This document shows, one piece after another, positions 35,220 through 45,515 of a stretch of 64,000 nt of DNA; positions within the stretch are counted from its first letter, which is position 1; the number at the start of each line of letters is the position of its first letter. Both the position numbers and the translations under genes were made by a program. The notes beneath the pieces were generated by a model. The model worked only from the letters and a program-made list of their open reading frames with translations, had not been told where the DNA came from and searched no databases. The stretch is from Pseudoips prasinana (taxonomy: Eukaryota; Arthropoda; Insecta; Lepidoptera; Nolidae). The stretch covers positions 30,942,549-31,006,548 of the forward strand of contig OX621234.1 of assembly GCA_951640165.1 (NCBI GenBank), in the 5' to 3' direction.

Positions 35220-36456
35220 CACTTCTTGTCTAAACAATCTACAATATATTAGTTGAAACTTCACTTTGTGAAATACTCTTTGTATATATCAATTCTATCT
35301 CTAACCAACTTGTCTCCTACTGCCACCTTTATGTTGACGACCTTCAAATATATTTCCAAACTCCCCTAGATAGGTTATAATTATCTTTTGTCAGTTACAT
35401 AAATACAGATTTAGCCAAAATTTGTGGGTGGAGTCGTGCATACGGGCTTCAATTCAAACCCATCAAGACACAAACCATCATAATCGGTAGCCAGAGGATG
35501 ATATCAAAAGTTCTATGGTCACAGATGGCATCTTTTTCGATCGCAATTTGTCCTAGGATACTCAAATGAAGTGTGTTAGCCGTAAACTATACGCATCGTT
35601 TGGTTATTAACGTCGACTACGCAACTACTACTACTAATTGCGCTCGCACAATCCCTTCTTCTCCCAATACTAGATTATGCAGGTGTCAGCTATCTAGATC
35701 TTACCCAAAACCAGCTTGATAAACTTGAGCGCCTCCAAAATGTCTGCATAAGATTCATATTTGGCCTTCGCAAATATGATCATGTCTCTGAATTCCGTAC
35801 CATACTCAAGTGGCTATCTATACGCCTTCGTCGGAATACTCATATACTCTCATTGCTCTACAATATTTTGTTACTCCATCCTTTCCTTCATATCTTAAAT
35901 AACGATTTTCTTTTCTATACGAGTCACATTCGAGAGTTTTGCGATCATCGTAAAATCTTAAGTTAAAAATGCCAGCACATTCCACAATTTTCCTTGATAA
36001 ATCCTTCGCTGTTCAGAATGTTCGTTTGTGGAATGCACTGCTAATAACAGTGCGCAAGCAAACAGTTTACATAAGTTCCAGCAAAGTGTAAAGGATTACT
36101 ACCTATCACTATAGGATACATTGATAGAACAAGTAGGTAATATTGTAATATGAAAATGCTATCTATTATACGTATGTATGTATGTATATAGGATGTATCT
36201 ATGTATATAGTATGTATCTAGTTGGTAAATATAGTAGGCTCTTGTACTGAGTACCAATGGGAACTTTAACAAAGTTTATGTACACCGACAACTGCCCTCT
36301 TAAATAATTATTATTGTCCATACTTTGGTTGTCTGGGAGAGATCACATTTTAGTGATTGGACCGCCAATTGTATACTTTTTAATTATATGCTCCTGTACT
36401 GTATCATTTTAATATTACTGTACAATAAAGAGTTAATCTATCTATCTATATATATA
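35220..36456 (+). pseudogene. degenerate CR1/Jockey-type LINE, 3' part
   Basis: Frameshifted remains of a non-LTR reverse transcriptase. HLYVDDLQIY at about 35325 is the catalytic YVDD box; LAKICGWSRAYGLQFKPIKT comes next, then LQNVCIRFIFGLRKYDHVSE, FRTILKWLSIRLRRNTHIL and a worn SFAVQNVRLWNALL-like end. A 3' UTR with TACAATAAAGAGT closes in (TCTA)n and TA repeats at 36435-36462. The element is 5'-truncated and dead. The same 3' tail type is seen at 54370-54533. Confidence 0.7.
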
Positions 36457-36991
36457 TATATATAAAGTATACTAATAACGCACGGATGTATATCTATGTA
36501 CATATACACACAGTATACGTAATATAGCTCATGGGAAGTGTGCGGTGACGAGGACGCGAATTTCACGCTTTTTGTGAGAACAAAAGGTGCTCACAGCGCC
36601 TAAAGAAGATTTGGTTTAAAATATTATTCATACCAAAATAACAAGGTAGTTTTATTGTAATCTATCCTATATCTCTCATATTAGAACTAAACAAAATTTC
36701 ATTGGGTGACGATTTAATACGAGGTTTTCGTCCAACATTTTGTTTCCTATTCTACTAAAATGACGTGCTATGAAATATAGTGTGCCCCGTAAGTAATTAA
36801 GTTTACAAACCTGCGTTATGACCTTACGACTAACATGGGACTGTAACAAGATTTTATAGGATTTAGCTTCCGCACAAAAGTTACGAGTAATCACGTAATG
36901 GAAGGCGGGTGTAATCTAATCTGAAATATAGCTGGGAAAAGACCAGCTCACGCATTTGATTATAATCACATTAATTACCTAGTTAACCTAC

Positions 36992-37032
36992 TTCATCAAA
37001 GGATAGGCGCCTGTTATGAATGTATTTCTTGT
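36992..37032 (-). pseudogene. duplicated remnant of the lost-His57 exon
   Basis: About 41 bp plus a donor-like GTAGGT resembles the 3' end of the exon at 37741-37874 at roughly 70-75% identity by eye. In the same frame it gives TRNTFITGAYPLM against TRKTFVTTAYPLI. The frame hits TAA just upstream and no acceptor is visible, so this is a broken exon copy. It keeps the Tyr at the His57 position, so duplication came after the active site was lost. A SINE begins about 45 bp away at 37078 and may have removed the rest. Confidence 0.5.
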
Positions 37033-37077
37033 TTATACGGATATGAAATATATACCTACTATATTTGGATATATGAC

Positions 37078-37330
37078 GGGCCAGTTGGCGTGTTGGTAAA
37101 TGCTTGTCATTCACGCCGCAAGTCGTTGGTTCGATTCCCACTCAGTTCTGATATTTGTGTGCATGAACATGTCTGTTTGTCCTGAGTCTGGGTGTAATTA
37201 TCTATATAAGAATGTATTTACAAAAAAAAAATATCTATGTAATGAAATGTGTTATCTTGTTTCCATAGTACAAGCTCTGCTTAGTTAGGAGATCAAATGG
37301 CCATGAGTAAATAATGTCCCAACATATTAG
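37078..37330 (+). mobile_element. tRNA-derived SINE
   Basis: GGGCCAGTTGGCGTGTTGGT (A box) and GTTGGTTCGATTCCCACTC (B box) form a tRNA-like head. The body has GTGTGCATGAACATGTCTGT, CCTGAGTCTGGGTGTAATT and AGTACAAGCTCTGCTTAGT, closing near AATAATGTCCCAACATATT. Complete-looking copy. Others lie at 28765, 44730, 56940 and 62400. Confidence 0.7.
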
Positions 37331-37740
37331 ATTTTTTTGAGAGACATTTTTAGATAGACACTGGGAATGCCGACTTTTAAACCCATCTGAAGTCCTAGAA
37401 GTTTTATATGCACGGAGAATAGAATATCAGTTCAGTCCTCTAATTGAAGGTTGCTTTCAACGTTTGTCTAACAATTAGCCTAGGCCTAGTCATCCAAATA
37501 AATTCTCCCGTCCTCTGTTTAGATGCAGGTGTCCTAAAAATTCGTCGTGTAAAATCGGGTAAAAAGTAAAAGTAGGGTAGCCCGGGATATTTCTTATGTA
37601 TTTAGGTATTTCTTATGTATTATATTTCCCTAGTCGAGTCACTTAAAGAGCTAAAGAGTTAACGTTTTCTTTATGTCATTTTTCACTATGCTTTGTTTTT
37701 TGTTAAATCTTGGTACATAATAATCTCAAAAACAACTCAC

Positions 37741-37874
37741 TCGATTAAAGGATAAGCGGTGGTTACGAATGTCTTCCTTGTTAAAATGGCCGCCGTCGTA
37801 TAGTGTGCTACCTTCCTCCGAACACTCGCTATGTACGGATGTTCTCGAATAGGAACCCGCCTTCCTCGGAATAT
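37741..37874 (-). CDS. serine-protease homologue, N-terminal protease exon with lost His57
   Basis: Acceptor TATTTTGCAG|ATA (phase 0), donor ATCGA|GTGAGT, 44 codons plus two bases. It starts IFRGRRVPIREHPYIASV, equivalent to IVGGxxxxxxxxPy, right after the Arg-Lys that ends the previous exon, so it begins at the activation-cleavage position. Later VAHYTTAAIL and FVTTAYPLI correspond to HYCGGSLI and VLTAAHC. The catalytic His57 is Tyr, and both partners of the Cys42-Cys58 disulfide are gone together. A second frame is also open across this exon (AGSYSRTSVHSECSEEGS), but only the protease frame joins in phase to its neighbours. Confidence 0.82.
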
Positions 37875-38056
37875 CTGCAAAATACAAATGATTATTTCCA
37901 TTCCTTTGTGATAAATGCAATCTTGCAGCTCTGTAAAGAAATAATTTCCTGAGATAAGTACTTAAGTAACGTCTTCTGGCTTAGGAAACGAAAGAAGGAA
38001 TTTGTTGGACGTGGTACAAACGCGATGAAATAATGAGTTTTACATTTATTTAGGAC

Positions 38057-38340
38057 TATCCGTGCCCCGTGATTTTTCCCGTGATATTCTTTATAAATTA
38101 TAGCCTATGTGTTTTTTGGATATATAAGCTATGTAACTTCAAAGTTTCATCAAAATCCGTTCCGTAGTTATTGCGTGAATGAGTAACAAACATCCATGCA
38201 TTACTATATCCGTACCGATACTCTTTCGAATTTATAATAAGTAGGATGCGAAAGTTTGTGAGTATGTATGGATATTTGTTACTTTTTGACGCAAAAACTA
38301 CGAACGGATTTTGATCAAACTTTGTTGTTATATAGTTTAA
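38057..38340 (-). mobile_element. Helitron-like (Lep1 type) fragments, head to head
   Basis: 38060-38245 is a reverse worn copy (GTGCCCCGTGATTTTTCCCG to TTTCGAATTTATAATAAG). It meets a forward start at about 38244 (ATGCGAAAGTTTGTGAGTAT). Confidence 0.5.
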
Positions 38341-38575
38341 TACTTTTAAAACAGTACGTTTATAATTTTTAGATTTAGAATTATTTTAAATTGAACTTTT
38401 ACATCTCATGGCCATCCTGTAACTGCCTTCCTTTTTTCTAAAGACTAGTTAATCTGGCTGAATTTTATGGATCTCCATTGAACCGGTCAAATTCACTTGA
38501 ATTGGAGATGTATATGCTATATAACTTACGTGGCGCTTAGAACACAAAGCTTAAAATATCAATATATAAACGAAC

Positions 38576-38715
38576 CTTTCTGTTAAGAATTGGAATGAAT
38601 CCAAATTGCCAATAACCTCCCGCCACCGCCTCATCATAGCTGCCGGCCATCGCTAACAATGTGTCGTTTATCCCAATTGGTATTTCAGCATTTATAAACT
38701 GCATGGCCGACAGCA
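38576..38715 (-). CDS. serine-protease homologue, signal-peptide end and propeptide exon
   Basis: Acceptor GTTATTTTAG|TG and donor AGAAAG|GTTCGT, two bases plus 46 codons, ending in phase 0. It reads LSAMQFINA then EIPIGINDTLLAMAG and ends FGFIPILNRK. The first part looks like the end of a signal peptide with likely cleavage after Ala. About 37 residues of propeptide follow, ending in Arg-Lys immediately before IFRG, a plausible trypsin-like activation site. One sequon (NDT) is present. A start codon and the front of the signal peptide must lie on an upstream exon I could not place. Confidence 0.7.
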
Positions 38716-38772
38716 CTAAAATAACGATATTTAATAAAGTTTCTCGAAATAGCCTCTAGTCTAAACATATAC

Positions 38773-39150
38773 TGTGGCGACCGGTGGGTCAGGGGATTGG
38801 AAAGACAACTAGTGTTTGCAAACAGAGCCTTTATTGATGTCGGCAGTTACAGTTGGTGCAACACAAAGAGCACGCAACACACTTACTCCAGAGTACCGGC
38901 GAAAAGCACTGTGAGGGTTCAACCGTGGCACACTTACAGAGACCTCGCGACTGTACTCTGTGATAGTCCCGACATACACAGACGCTTCTCAATTGCACTG
39001 AACACTGGGCACTATTTATTTTCATTGGTCACTTGCATTTTTTTTAATTTTTTAATTTACATGTTCTTCTTGATTCGCCTTCGATTTCACTTCAATTAAC
39101 ACTACCCGTCTGGTTTAAATGTACTGCTTAAGTATATACCGCTAAATTGT
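38773..39150 (-). mobile_element. possible solo LTR
   Basis: Read on the minus strand it has AAATAAATAGTGCCCAGTG, a short R-like region, CATCAATAAAGGCTCTG as a poly(A) signal, and it ends GGTCGCCACA at 38773. The 5' border and a target duplication were not found, and no gag-pol is present. The GC-richer 39170-39420 may be part of it or a separate repeat. Confidence 0.3.
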
Positions 39151-39803
39151 TCACTTATCTTTTTCTTTTCCATAAAGGAATTAGCACCATCTCATTCTTT
39201 GCATTCGAGAATGATCTAATATCTGGAGCTACGGCAGTGCCCCCGCCAAGTCGAGCGCGAAGCAACAATGCCGTACCATCCTTTTCTGGAACCATTTCGC
39301 CGCATTTTCGGGCCTCTGTTTGAGAACCTCTGGATGGGACTAGAACGCTCAAATTTTTCTCATCTAGTAAGCTATAATCTCACACTTGAAATCCAAAATT
39401 TCAAGTCGGTAGATCCTTTAGTTCCGAAGCTAAGTGAAAGCCAAATTTCGCATTTTCGACACTGACACATGATCATCAAAATAGAACTGGTACTTCCCAT
39501 TGACCTACAGCATTGAAATTTGGCACAAGGGTAGAGTTTAACGCTCACATAGAGGAAAAACTATCAAAACTAGGAACATGGAAGATCTGGACTACCCTGA
39601 CCCTGATGAGAAACCGTAAGAGCACACCCAAAATATTTGTGTTATCGACCGACTGTTTTTGCAAAATTTAGTAGTGTAGTGGGACTCTGCTTTTAATATG
39701 AATATAAAATGAAAATTACCATATTCCTACTATACTATACTACCAATAAATACTGCATATTTCAGTAAAAATAATAGCTTTGTACAAAAAGAAACCAGAA
39801 AGT

Positions 39804-40128
39804 ACCAAAAATATTCTGTAAAAAAACAGCCAAGTCTCAATCGAACTGTTTGTTTATCTCTAAAAAGCAATGAAATCGTAAACGTAAAAAATGTTCAACC
39901 GTTGATCGCATTTTTTTCAATATCTAGATCGTGAAAAAGTGTTCAACGGTTGAACCTTTTTTACACGTTAGTGGGTACAGGTCAGCGGCCAAGTCACATA
40001 ACATTAAATATACTAATAAGAAATTGCAGTACACTTGGCTTAACTTTGTCTAGAGATTTTATTACTTTTTAGAGATAAACAAGCAGTTCGATCGAGACTT
40101 GGCTGTTTTTTTACAGAATGTTTTTGGT
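39804..40128. mobile_element. palindromic MITE with ACCAAAAA ends
   Basis: Inverted arms of about 65 bp (ACCAAAAA(T/C)ATTCTGT, then AAAAAACAGCCAAGTCTC and GTTTATCTCTAAAAAG). A second inverted pair, GTTCAACCGTTGA and TCAACGGTTGAAC, lies inside. Confidence 0.65.
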
Positions 40129-40329
40129 GGGATACATTATTCGTTAACAACTTTCTATGTCTTTTTCATTTGGTATCCTTTTATCTTTGTTCTATTATTA
40201 ACTAGAACAATCCTGAAATGTTACAAAAGTGTCCAAAAATCTTGCTAGTACACGGAATCGAACGCCGAACGTGACAATAACTATAAATATATAATTGATG
40301 AATCAGAAATGTTGAGATCCGCAGGCGAA

Positions 40330-40615
40330 CGAAAGTAACCGACATAGCCGTAAGAATTGCCAAGCTAAAGTGGCAGTGGGCAAGGCACATAGCTCGTAGA
40401 GCCGATGGCCGCTGGGGCAGAAAGGTTCTCGACTGGCGACCACGAACCGGAAGACGCAGCGTGGGCAGGCCCCCTACAAGATGGACCGATGATCATGTGC
40501 GGGTCGCTGGAAATCGCTGAATGCGGATAGCGCAATACCGGCAATTGTGGAGATCTTTGGGGGAGGCCTTTGTCCAGCAGTGGACGTCTTTTGGCTGATA
40601 TGATGATGAAGATGA
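40330..40615 (+). mobile_element. LINE 3' end (GATGATGATG-tailed family)
   Basis: AAGAATTGCCAAGCTAAAGTG, GGCACATAGCTCGTAGAGCC, GGCGACCACGAACCGGAAG, GCCTTTGTCCAGCAGTGGAC and GGCTGATATGATGATGAAGA. Encodes worn KWQWARHIARRADGRW-type residues. Confidence 0.62.
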
Positions 40616-41079
40616 TAAAATTGATGTGTCTGTTTGTGATTTAAAAAGATCAGTTTTTTAAGAACACATAAGATTACATAAATACATATATACGGCATGT
40701 GACTGTAACAACTTTTGACCTATGAACCACAATAAAAATATATATGTTTGTATTTCCACTTATAAAAAATATAACTAACTTTTGCTATTAAAATGTCATA
40801 ACTATTATAATAGGGTGTATTTATATTACTGATTATCTGAAGCATTTGTCATCTTTAGCTCACAATGCATTTCGAAATATATTTTGTAGCTATTTTTCAA
40901 TTTTGCTCCATTGATATATTTTTTAAGGTTGATTTGTTATATGATTATTATTACTGAACTCTTAAATAGAATTCTTTATCATTTGATCAAGTTATTTTTC
41001 AACATATAGAATTGGCGAAGAAATTTATTATATTTCTTGAATACTTTATCTTAACGTATGATTATTATTATTTTTATTT

Positions 41080-42355
41080 CCTCGTAAGTCCCCGCGTACT
41101 TGTACAAGTACTAACGAAGCATAGGAGTTCAGACCTGACAATTAAATTACATAGCAATACTAACTGCCTAGTGTACTTACCCAAGTACAAATTTTTCGTT
41201 ACCGCTTTACCGAAAGGTTTTTATACAATGGTAACATTGAAACAGTCATTCTCATTCTATACTCTGTGTTCATTTCCGCCATGATAGACAACTAATGATA
41301 ACTGCCAGTCTTGGTGTCACCTTTCCACAAAATGGCCACGCGGTTGGGTCCTTGGTCAGTACGAGGTAAGTTAATCTGTTTATATCGAAGTAATCTTTTG
41401 TGTTGTGTTTTGATTTATATATGAATCAGTGAAGTTAGTTTCTAATAATTGTCAATTAAACAAAATTTTTAAGAAAAGTTTTTATTTAGGGAGGTTCTTG
41501 ATTGGCAAAATAATTTGTACTTGACACGGTACTTCAGGCGTTTGTTACATATTAATTTGTACTTATGGAAGTACGTTCGGTATATATTATATTTATTATT
41601 CTAGCTTTCAACGAAGATCAAATTGCACAACTTCTTAGGAATTGCAAAAAAGAAAAGGGCGTTCGAACCAAGAAGATACAGCAATTGAGGTTGTACAGGA
41701 TGCCATTTGCTGAAAAGTTTCTTGAACAAAATCTGTTGCCTGAACTCAACGAAATAGAAAAAGGCGACATGGAACATCCTGTTAAACGACCCGCAGGTAG
41801 AGCGGGAATAGTGCCCATACTATCAAAAATGCGACGCTTCCATGGCAATATCCATTTACCAGAAAACCTGAACAAACAACAAAGGTGCCGTCTTCCAGGA
41901 TGTGATATAAAAAGTTTATTTAAATGTCTGCCTGAACCCAACAAAATTTTTTTTCAGAACATTGCATCTCTTTATAAGATTTGATTAAGCTTGAATAGTC
42001 TTGAAGACTTAGTTTTATAATATAATTTTTACGTAAGTGATATTTAGAAGAAGAATAAGACTGATTGTTGCTACTTAAATAAAACTTTTAAACATTTGAT
42101 ATCGTTTTGTTATCCTGAATACAAGCCTAACGTACTTATAGGAGTACAAACTATTTCCAATATTTTATTTTTAAAAAAGATGCTACAGGTGCTACACTTA
42201 CTATAAAAAATAAAAAAAACAAGATAGAACATCAGAAAGTACATAAAACAGCAAAAACTATATCTCGGTCTGAAGCACTATTATTAGTTTGTACTTGGTA
42301 TAGTACATCCAGCAGATATGATTACTGCTGTTTAAAAAACACAGGACTTACGAGG
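41080..42355 (+). mobile_element. piggyBac-like DNA element with six palindromic subterminal motifs
   Basis: 1,276 bp between 12-bp perfect terminal inverted repeats, CCTCGTAAGTCC at 41080-41091 and its complement at 42344-42355. It contains six 16-bp motifs of the form GTACTT-N5/6-(A)GTAC, at 41096, 41173, 41517, 41559, 42132 and 42291. Four precede or overlap the start of the ORF at 41565 and two follow it, the layout of transposase-binding sites. Internally deleted: only the end of a transposase-like frame remains. Flanking TTAA duplication is not evident. Confidence 0.55.
41565..41984 (+). pseudogene. C-terminal fragment of a piggyBac-type transposase (tentative)
   Basis: 139-codon frame. 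FNEDQIAQLLRNCKKEKGVR lies near the start; PVKRPAGRAGIVPILSKMR then GNIHLPENLNKQQRCRLPGC near the end. The 'HLP ... RC-x-x-PGC ... C' pattern resembles the Cys-rich zinc-binding tail of piggyBac-type transposases, but the later Cys and His positions are missing (CLPEPNKIFFQN). The DDD catalytic core is absent, so it cannot act alone. Placement between the inverted repeats of 41080-42355 supports transposon origin. Confidence 0.45.
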
Positions 42356-43980
42356 ATAATTACGTTGGAAGTTAATAAAAAGTAATTATAATAATAATTA
42401 ATCATTTTAAGTTGAGATTTTATTGTGTGTCATGTCGGTTTTATGAAGATGAGCCACAATAAGGAAGCTCATTTTAGAGCAGATAATATGCTGAATTATT
42501 ATCTGTTACAACTATGTAACCACCGTACATTACACCGTACATTTTGTTGTACAAATTTAGATGGCTCTTAATTTACAGCGACAATAATTACTAAAGGCTA
42601 GAAGCTTGTTAATAATACAATCTAAGTTGTCGGTTGCTGCAACTCAATGTGACACGAAGAGCTTTATTTGACTTTATATAACAATAATAGAACTTAGACA
42701 GGCCTCGTTTAGATTCCACGGTAGTATCGTATGAGCCACGCGCCGTTCGCACTAAAGGTGTTATATGCGGTATGCCCACTGAAGATACGGCGACTATACA
42801 TAAGATACTGCATAATCCAGCGCAGTATATCCGGAACCCTGTTAAGCAAATATCATCCCTTAATTGTTTGGGAATAAAAGTGTGGAAGAGAAAACATGAA
42901 ACAATAAGAAGCAATTATTATTATCTTTATGTAGATCATGTGTTATGTAGATTATGTGTATGTTACATGTATGATCTACTTAAAGATATTATTGCTTCTT
43001 ATTGTTTCAATCCAACAAACAATCTAGAACACTTTTTTTATGTTACGGAATAGAAAAATGTAAATGGATTTATGTTAGGTATTAATAAACGTAAAAAGTT
43101 AATTTCGCCTCGGGCCTAAAGATTTTTCCGTTTGCTGGGAACTGACCCTAAAGAGTATTTTCATATAATTCACGAAATTTATTCATACAGAGAGTTTATG
43201 AGGTTTTGAGTAGTCTAAGATCCGACGGCACTATTTCTATGCTCATATTGATGGACATAGGTATGTCCAGTTCAAACGCATGTGTACCGGTCATTTCGAT
43301 TACCAGAAAACGTTAACAGATATAAAAATGTTAATGAATAAAAATGATGATAACAGATATATTATATAAAAAAGGCTGCAAGATGATTTGGTGACAAAAA
43401 TAAGCGTTAATTGGGAGTAACCGCTTATTGTACCGCTTGTCACGTTGTGCTTATGATTAATATGTAATCATATTACAGTTTCTTGCTAATAAGTAATCAA
43501 ATAAAAGAACAACAGCATATAATTCACACTTTAAATCACAACTTTTACTTACGTCTACTTATTTGATTGTTACTTTGGTATGATATTAAAAAATGATGAT
43601 AAACAATTAATGATATTCTAAATATAAATTGATGTAATTTGTGTCCGTCTATTATATGTTTGTAAAGTACCCCGCGACACAGAGATTAGATTCCCTAGTG
43701 CGGGAATTGTCATTTAAAAAAAAGAAAAAGCAAGAAAAATCTTCATTTACTTTCTTGTACTAATTATAAAAATTGGAATTAAATAGGGCACAGAATTTGC
43801 TGACTTGTATATACCAAACTTACTTGTCAATTCCCTTTAAATAACGCCCGTTTAGGTCTACCCTATTATACTTATGTTGTGACGAAATCTATACAAATAA
43901 ATAAAATTGGTGTGTCTGTTTGTAATATTGAAATAGCCGGTTTTTACTACATAAATATGAATATATATACGGTACATACA
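42356..43980. other. AT-rich stretch with one long hairpin
   Basis: A hairpin lies at 42897-43009 (arms 42897-42940 and 42966-43009, starting TGAAACAATAAGAAGCAAT). A fragment GTACCCCGCGACACAGAG at 43668 also occurs at 19050 (ATACCCCGCGACACAGG). Otherwise nothing recognised. Confidence 0.45.
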
Positions 43981-44394
43981 CCAAAATAACACTTTTTACA
44001 ATTTTTGTCTGTCTGTCTGTCTGTTTGTTCCGGCTAATCTCTGAAATGGCTGGACCGATTTTGACGGGACTTTTATTGGCAGGTAGCTGATGTAATAAGG
44101 AGTAACTTAGGCTACTTTTATTTTAGAAATAAAACATTTTTTTTAGAAAAAACAAAAAAAGAACAAAATAAACTAATTAACACGCGAAGTCGCGGGTACA
44201 GCTAGTTAAATATAATAATGTTTCACGCACATTGACGTTGTACTTATCCGGATATAAAACAATAGACATAGGTAGTGGCACATGTAAGGCCGTCGCCAGT
44301 TTGTACGATATTTGGATTTACTGTTGGTTTAAAAAAATTATAAATAAAAAATTATCGGCATTGCATACTAGTGTCATAAAACATATTTGACGGT

Positions 44395-44640
44395 CACCGT
44401 AGCCTAGTTGGTAGTGATCCTGCCTACGAAGCTGGTGGTCCTAATCCCGGTAAGTGCAAATATTTGTGTGATGAGCACGAATATTTGTTTCTTAGTCATG
44501 GAAGTTTTCTATATATATAAGAATTTATCTATCTATATAAGTATGTATATCGTCGCCTGGTACCCGTAGTACAAGCTTTGCTTAGTTTGGGGCTTGGATG
44601 ATCTGTGTGACATTGTCCCCAGATATTATTATTATTATAT
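44395..44640 (+). mobile_element. tRNA-derived SINE
   Basis: ACCGTAGCCTAGTTGGTAGTG (A box) and GGTGGTCCTAATCCCGG (B box), with TATTTGTGTGATGAGCACG, AGTACAAGCTTTGCTTAG and GACATTGTCCCCAGATATT downstream. Confidence 0.65.
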
Positions 44641-44729
44641 ACAAATAACGTCATAATATGACTGCCTTTGTGTTGGCTATCTCATTAATTCCCTTACAAA
44701 ATCATAGTATACGTTGTATCTGTTCACAC

Positions 44730-44990
44730 TCATATGCTTGTTCAACTGCAAGTGTGGTTGGTAAATACTTGCCTTGCACGACGCAGTTCGTGGGTTCAAT
44801 TGCCACCCAGGACAGATATGTGTGTGCTTGTACTTGTCTGTTTATCCTGAGTCTGGGTGTAATTGTCTATATAAGTATGTATTTACAAAATAAAAGTAGT
44901 ATATGTAGTATATCAGTTAGCTCTTTAGCGTTAGTTGCTTAATTTGGGATCAGATGGCCGTGTGTGAATAATGCACCAGAACATTATTAT
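44730..44990 (+). mobile_element. tRNA-derived SINE
   Basis: AAGTGTGGTTGGTAAATAC head, CGTGGGTTCAATTGCCACC B-box-like, CTTGTCTGTTTATCCTGAG and GGGTGTAATTGTCTATATAAG body as in 37078-37330. It ends AATAATGCACCAGAACATT and abuts the Helitron-like element at 44999. Confidence 0.6.
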
Positions 44991-44998
44991 ATAATTAA

Positions 44999-45237
44999 CT
45001 AGCAGCCCGGTACGTGCTTCGCTACGATTTTAAGTATTAGTACAAATTGTTTGTATATGGGAGTATAGAAAGATGTTGATTTTACAGTTTTCCAAGACTT
45101 TTTTTTAATTTTCTCTACGTACAAACCTTCCCTCGACTTCCACGAATAATTCAAGACCAAAATTACCCAAATCTTTAAAGGCGTTGTTGACTTATAACAT
45201 TACAACGTAAAGTGGCATTGATTTATATATATATAGA
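44999..45237 (-). mobile_element. Helitron-like element, second family, copy 2
   Basis: A|CTAGCAGCCCGGTACGTGC to ATATATATAGA|T; see 21365-21604. Confidence 0.65.
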
Positions 45238-45311
45238 TGAATGATGTGCGCCATTGCGATATCTATAAACTTCTACCATTATAATAAATACCTTTATAAA
45301 ATAACATTTAA

Positions 45312-45452
45312 AGACAGACGCTAGCACATCCAGCTACCCCAATCTGTCAAATTCATTTTATAGATTTCCAACTTTGTCATATAAGCATAAGGTCCACTTT
45401 CAATTGAGGAAATTTGTCATATTGAGGTAGCTTGATGTGCTGGCATCTCTAC
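45312..45452. mobile_element. CAGACGCCAGCAC palindromic MITE, copy 4
   Basis: AGACAGACGCTAGCACATCC start, TTGATGTGCTGGCATCTCT end. Confidence 0.65.
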
Positions 45453-45515
45453 GTTAAGCCACGCATTATCAGTGCCCAAATAAAAAAAATGTGAGCCGTC
45501 ACGGGACGCCTGGCA

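Noticed and set aside
36676..36894. Possible second duplicate exon of the protease homologue beside the remnant at 36992
   Set aside because: No trypsin block can be read in any frame and no similarity to the neighbouring exons was seen.
37726..37920. Minus-strand frame with RKAGSYSRTSVHSECSEEGS, at first read as a phosphorylated cytosolic tail of a membrane protein
   Set aside because: The +1 frame of the same exon gives the protease block IFRGRR...AYPLI and joins in phase with both neighbours, while this frame joins with neither.
38797..39099. 100-codon plus-strand frame
   Set aside because: It is antisense to a region with LTR-like features (AATAAA and a CACA end on the minus strand) and has no domain or splice sites.
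41618..41944. 108-codon minus-strand frame
   Set aside because: Mirror of the transposase-like plus frame at 41565-41984; the plus frame has the Cys motif and the transposon context.
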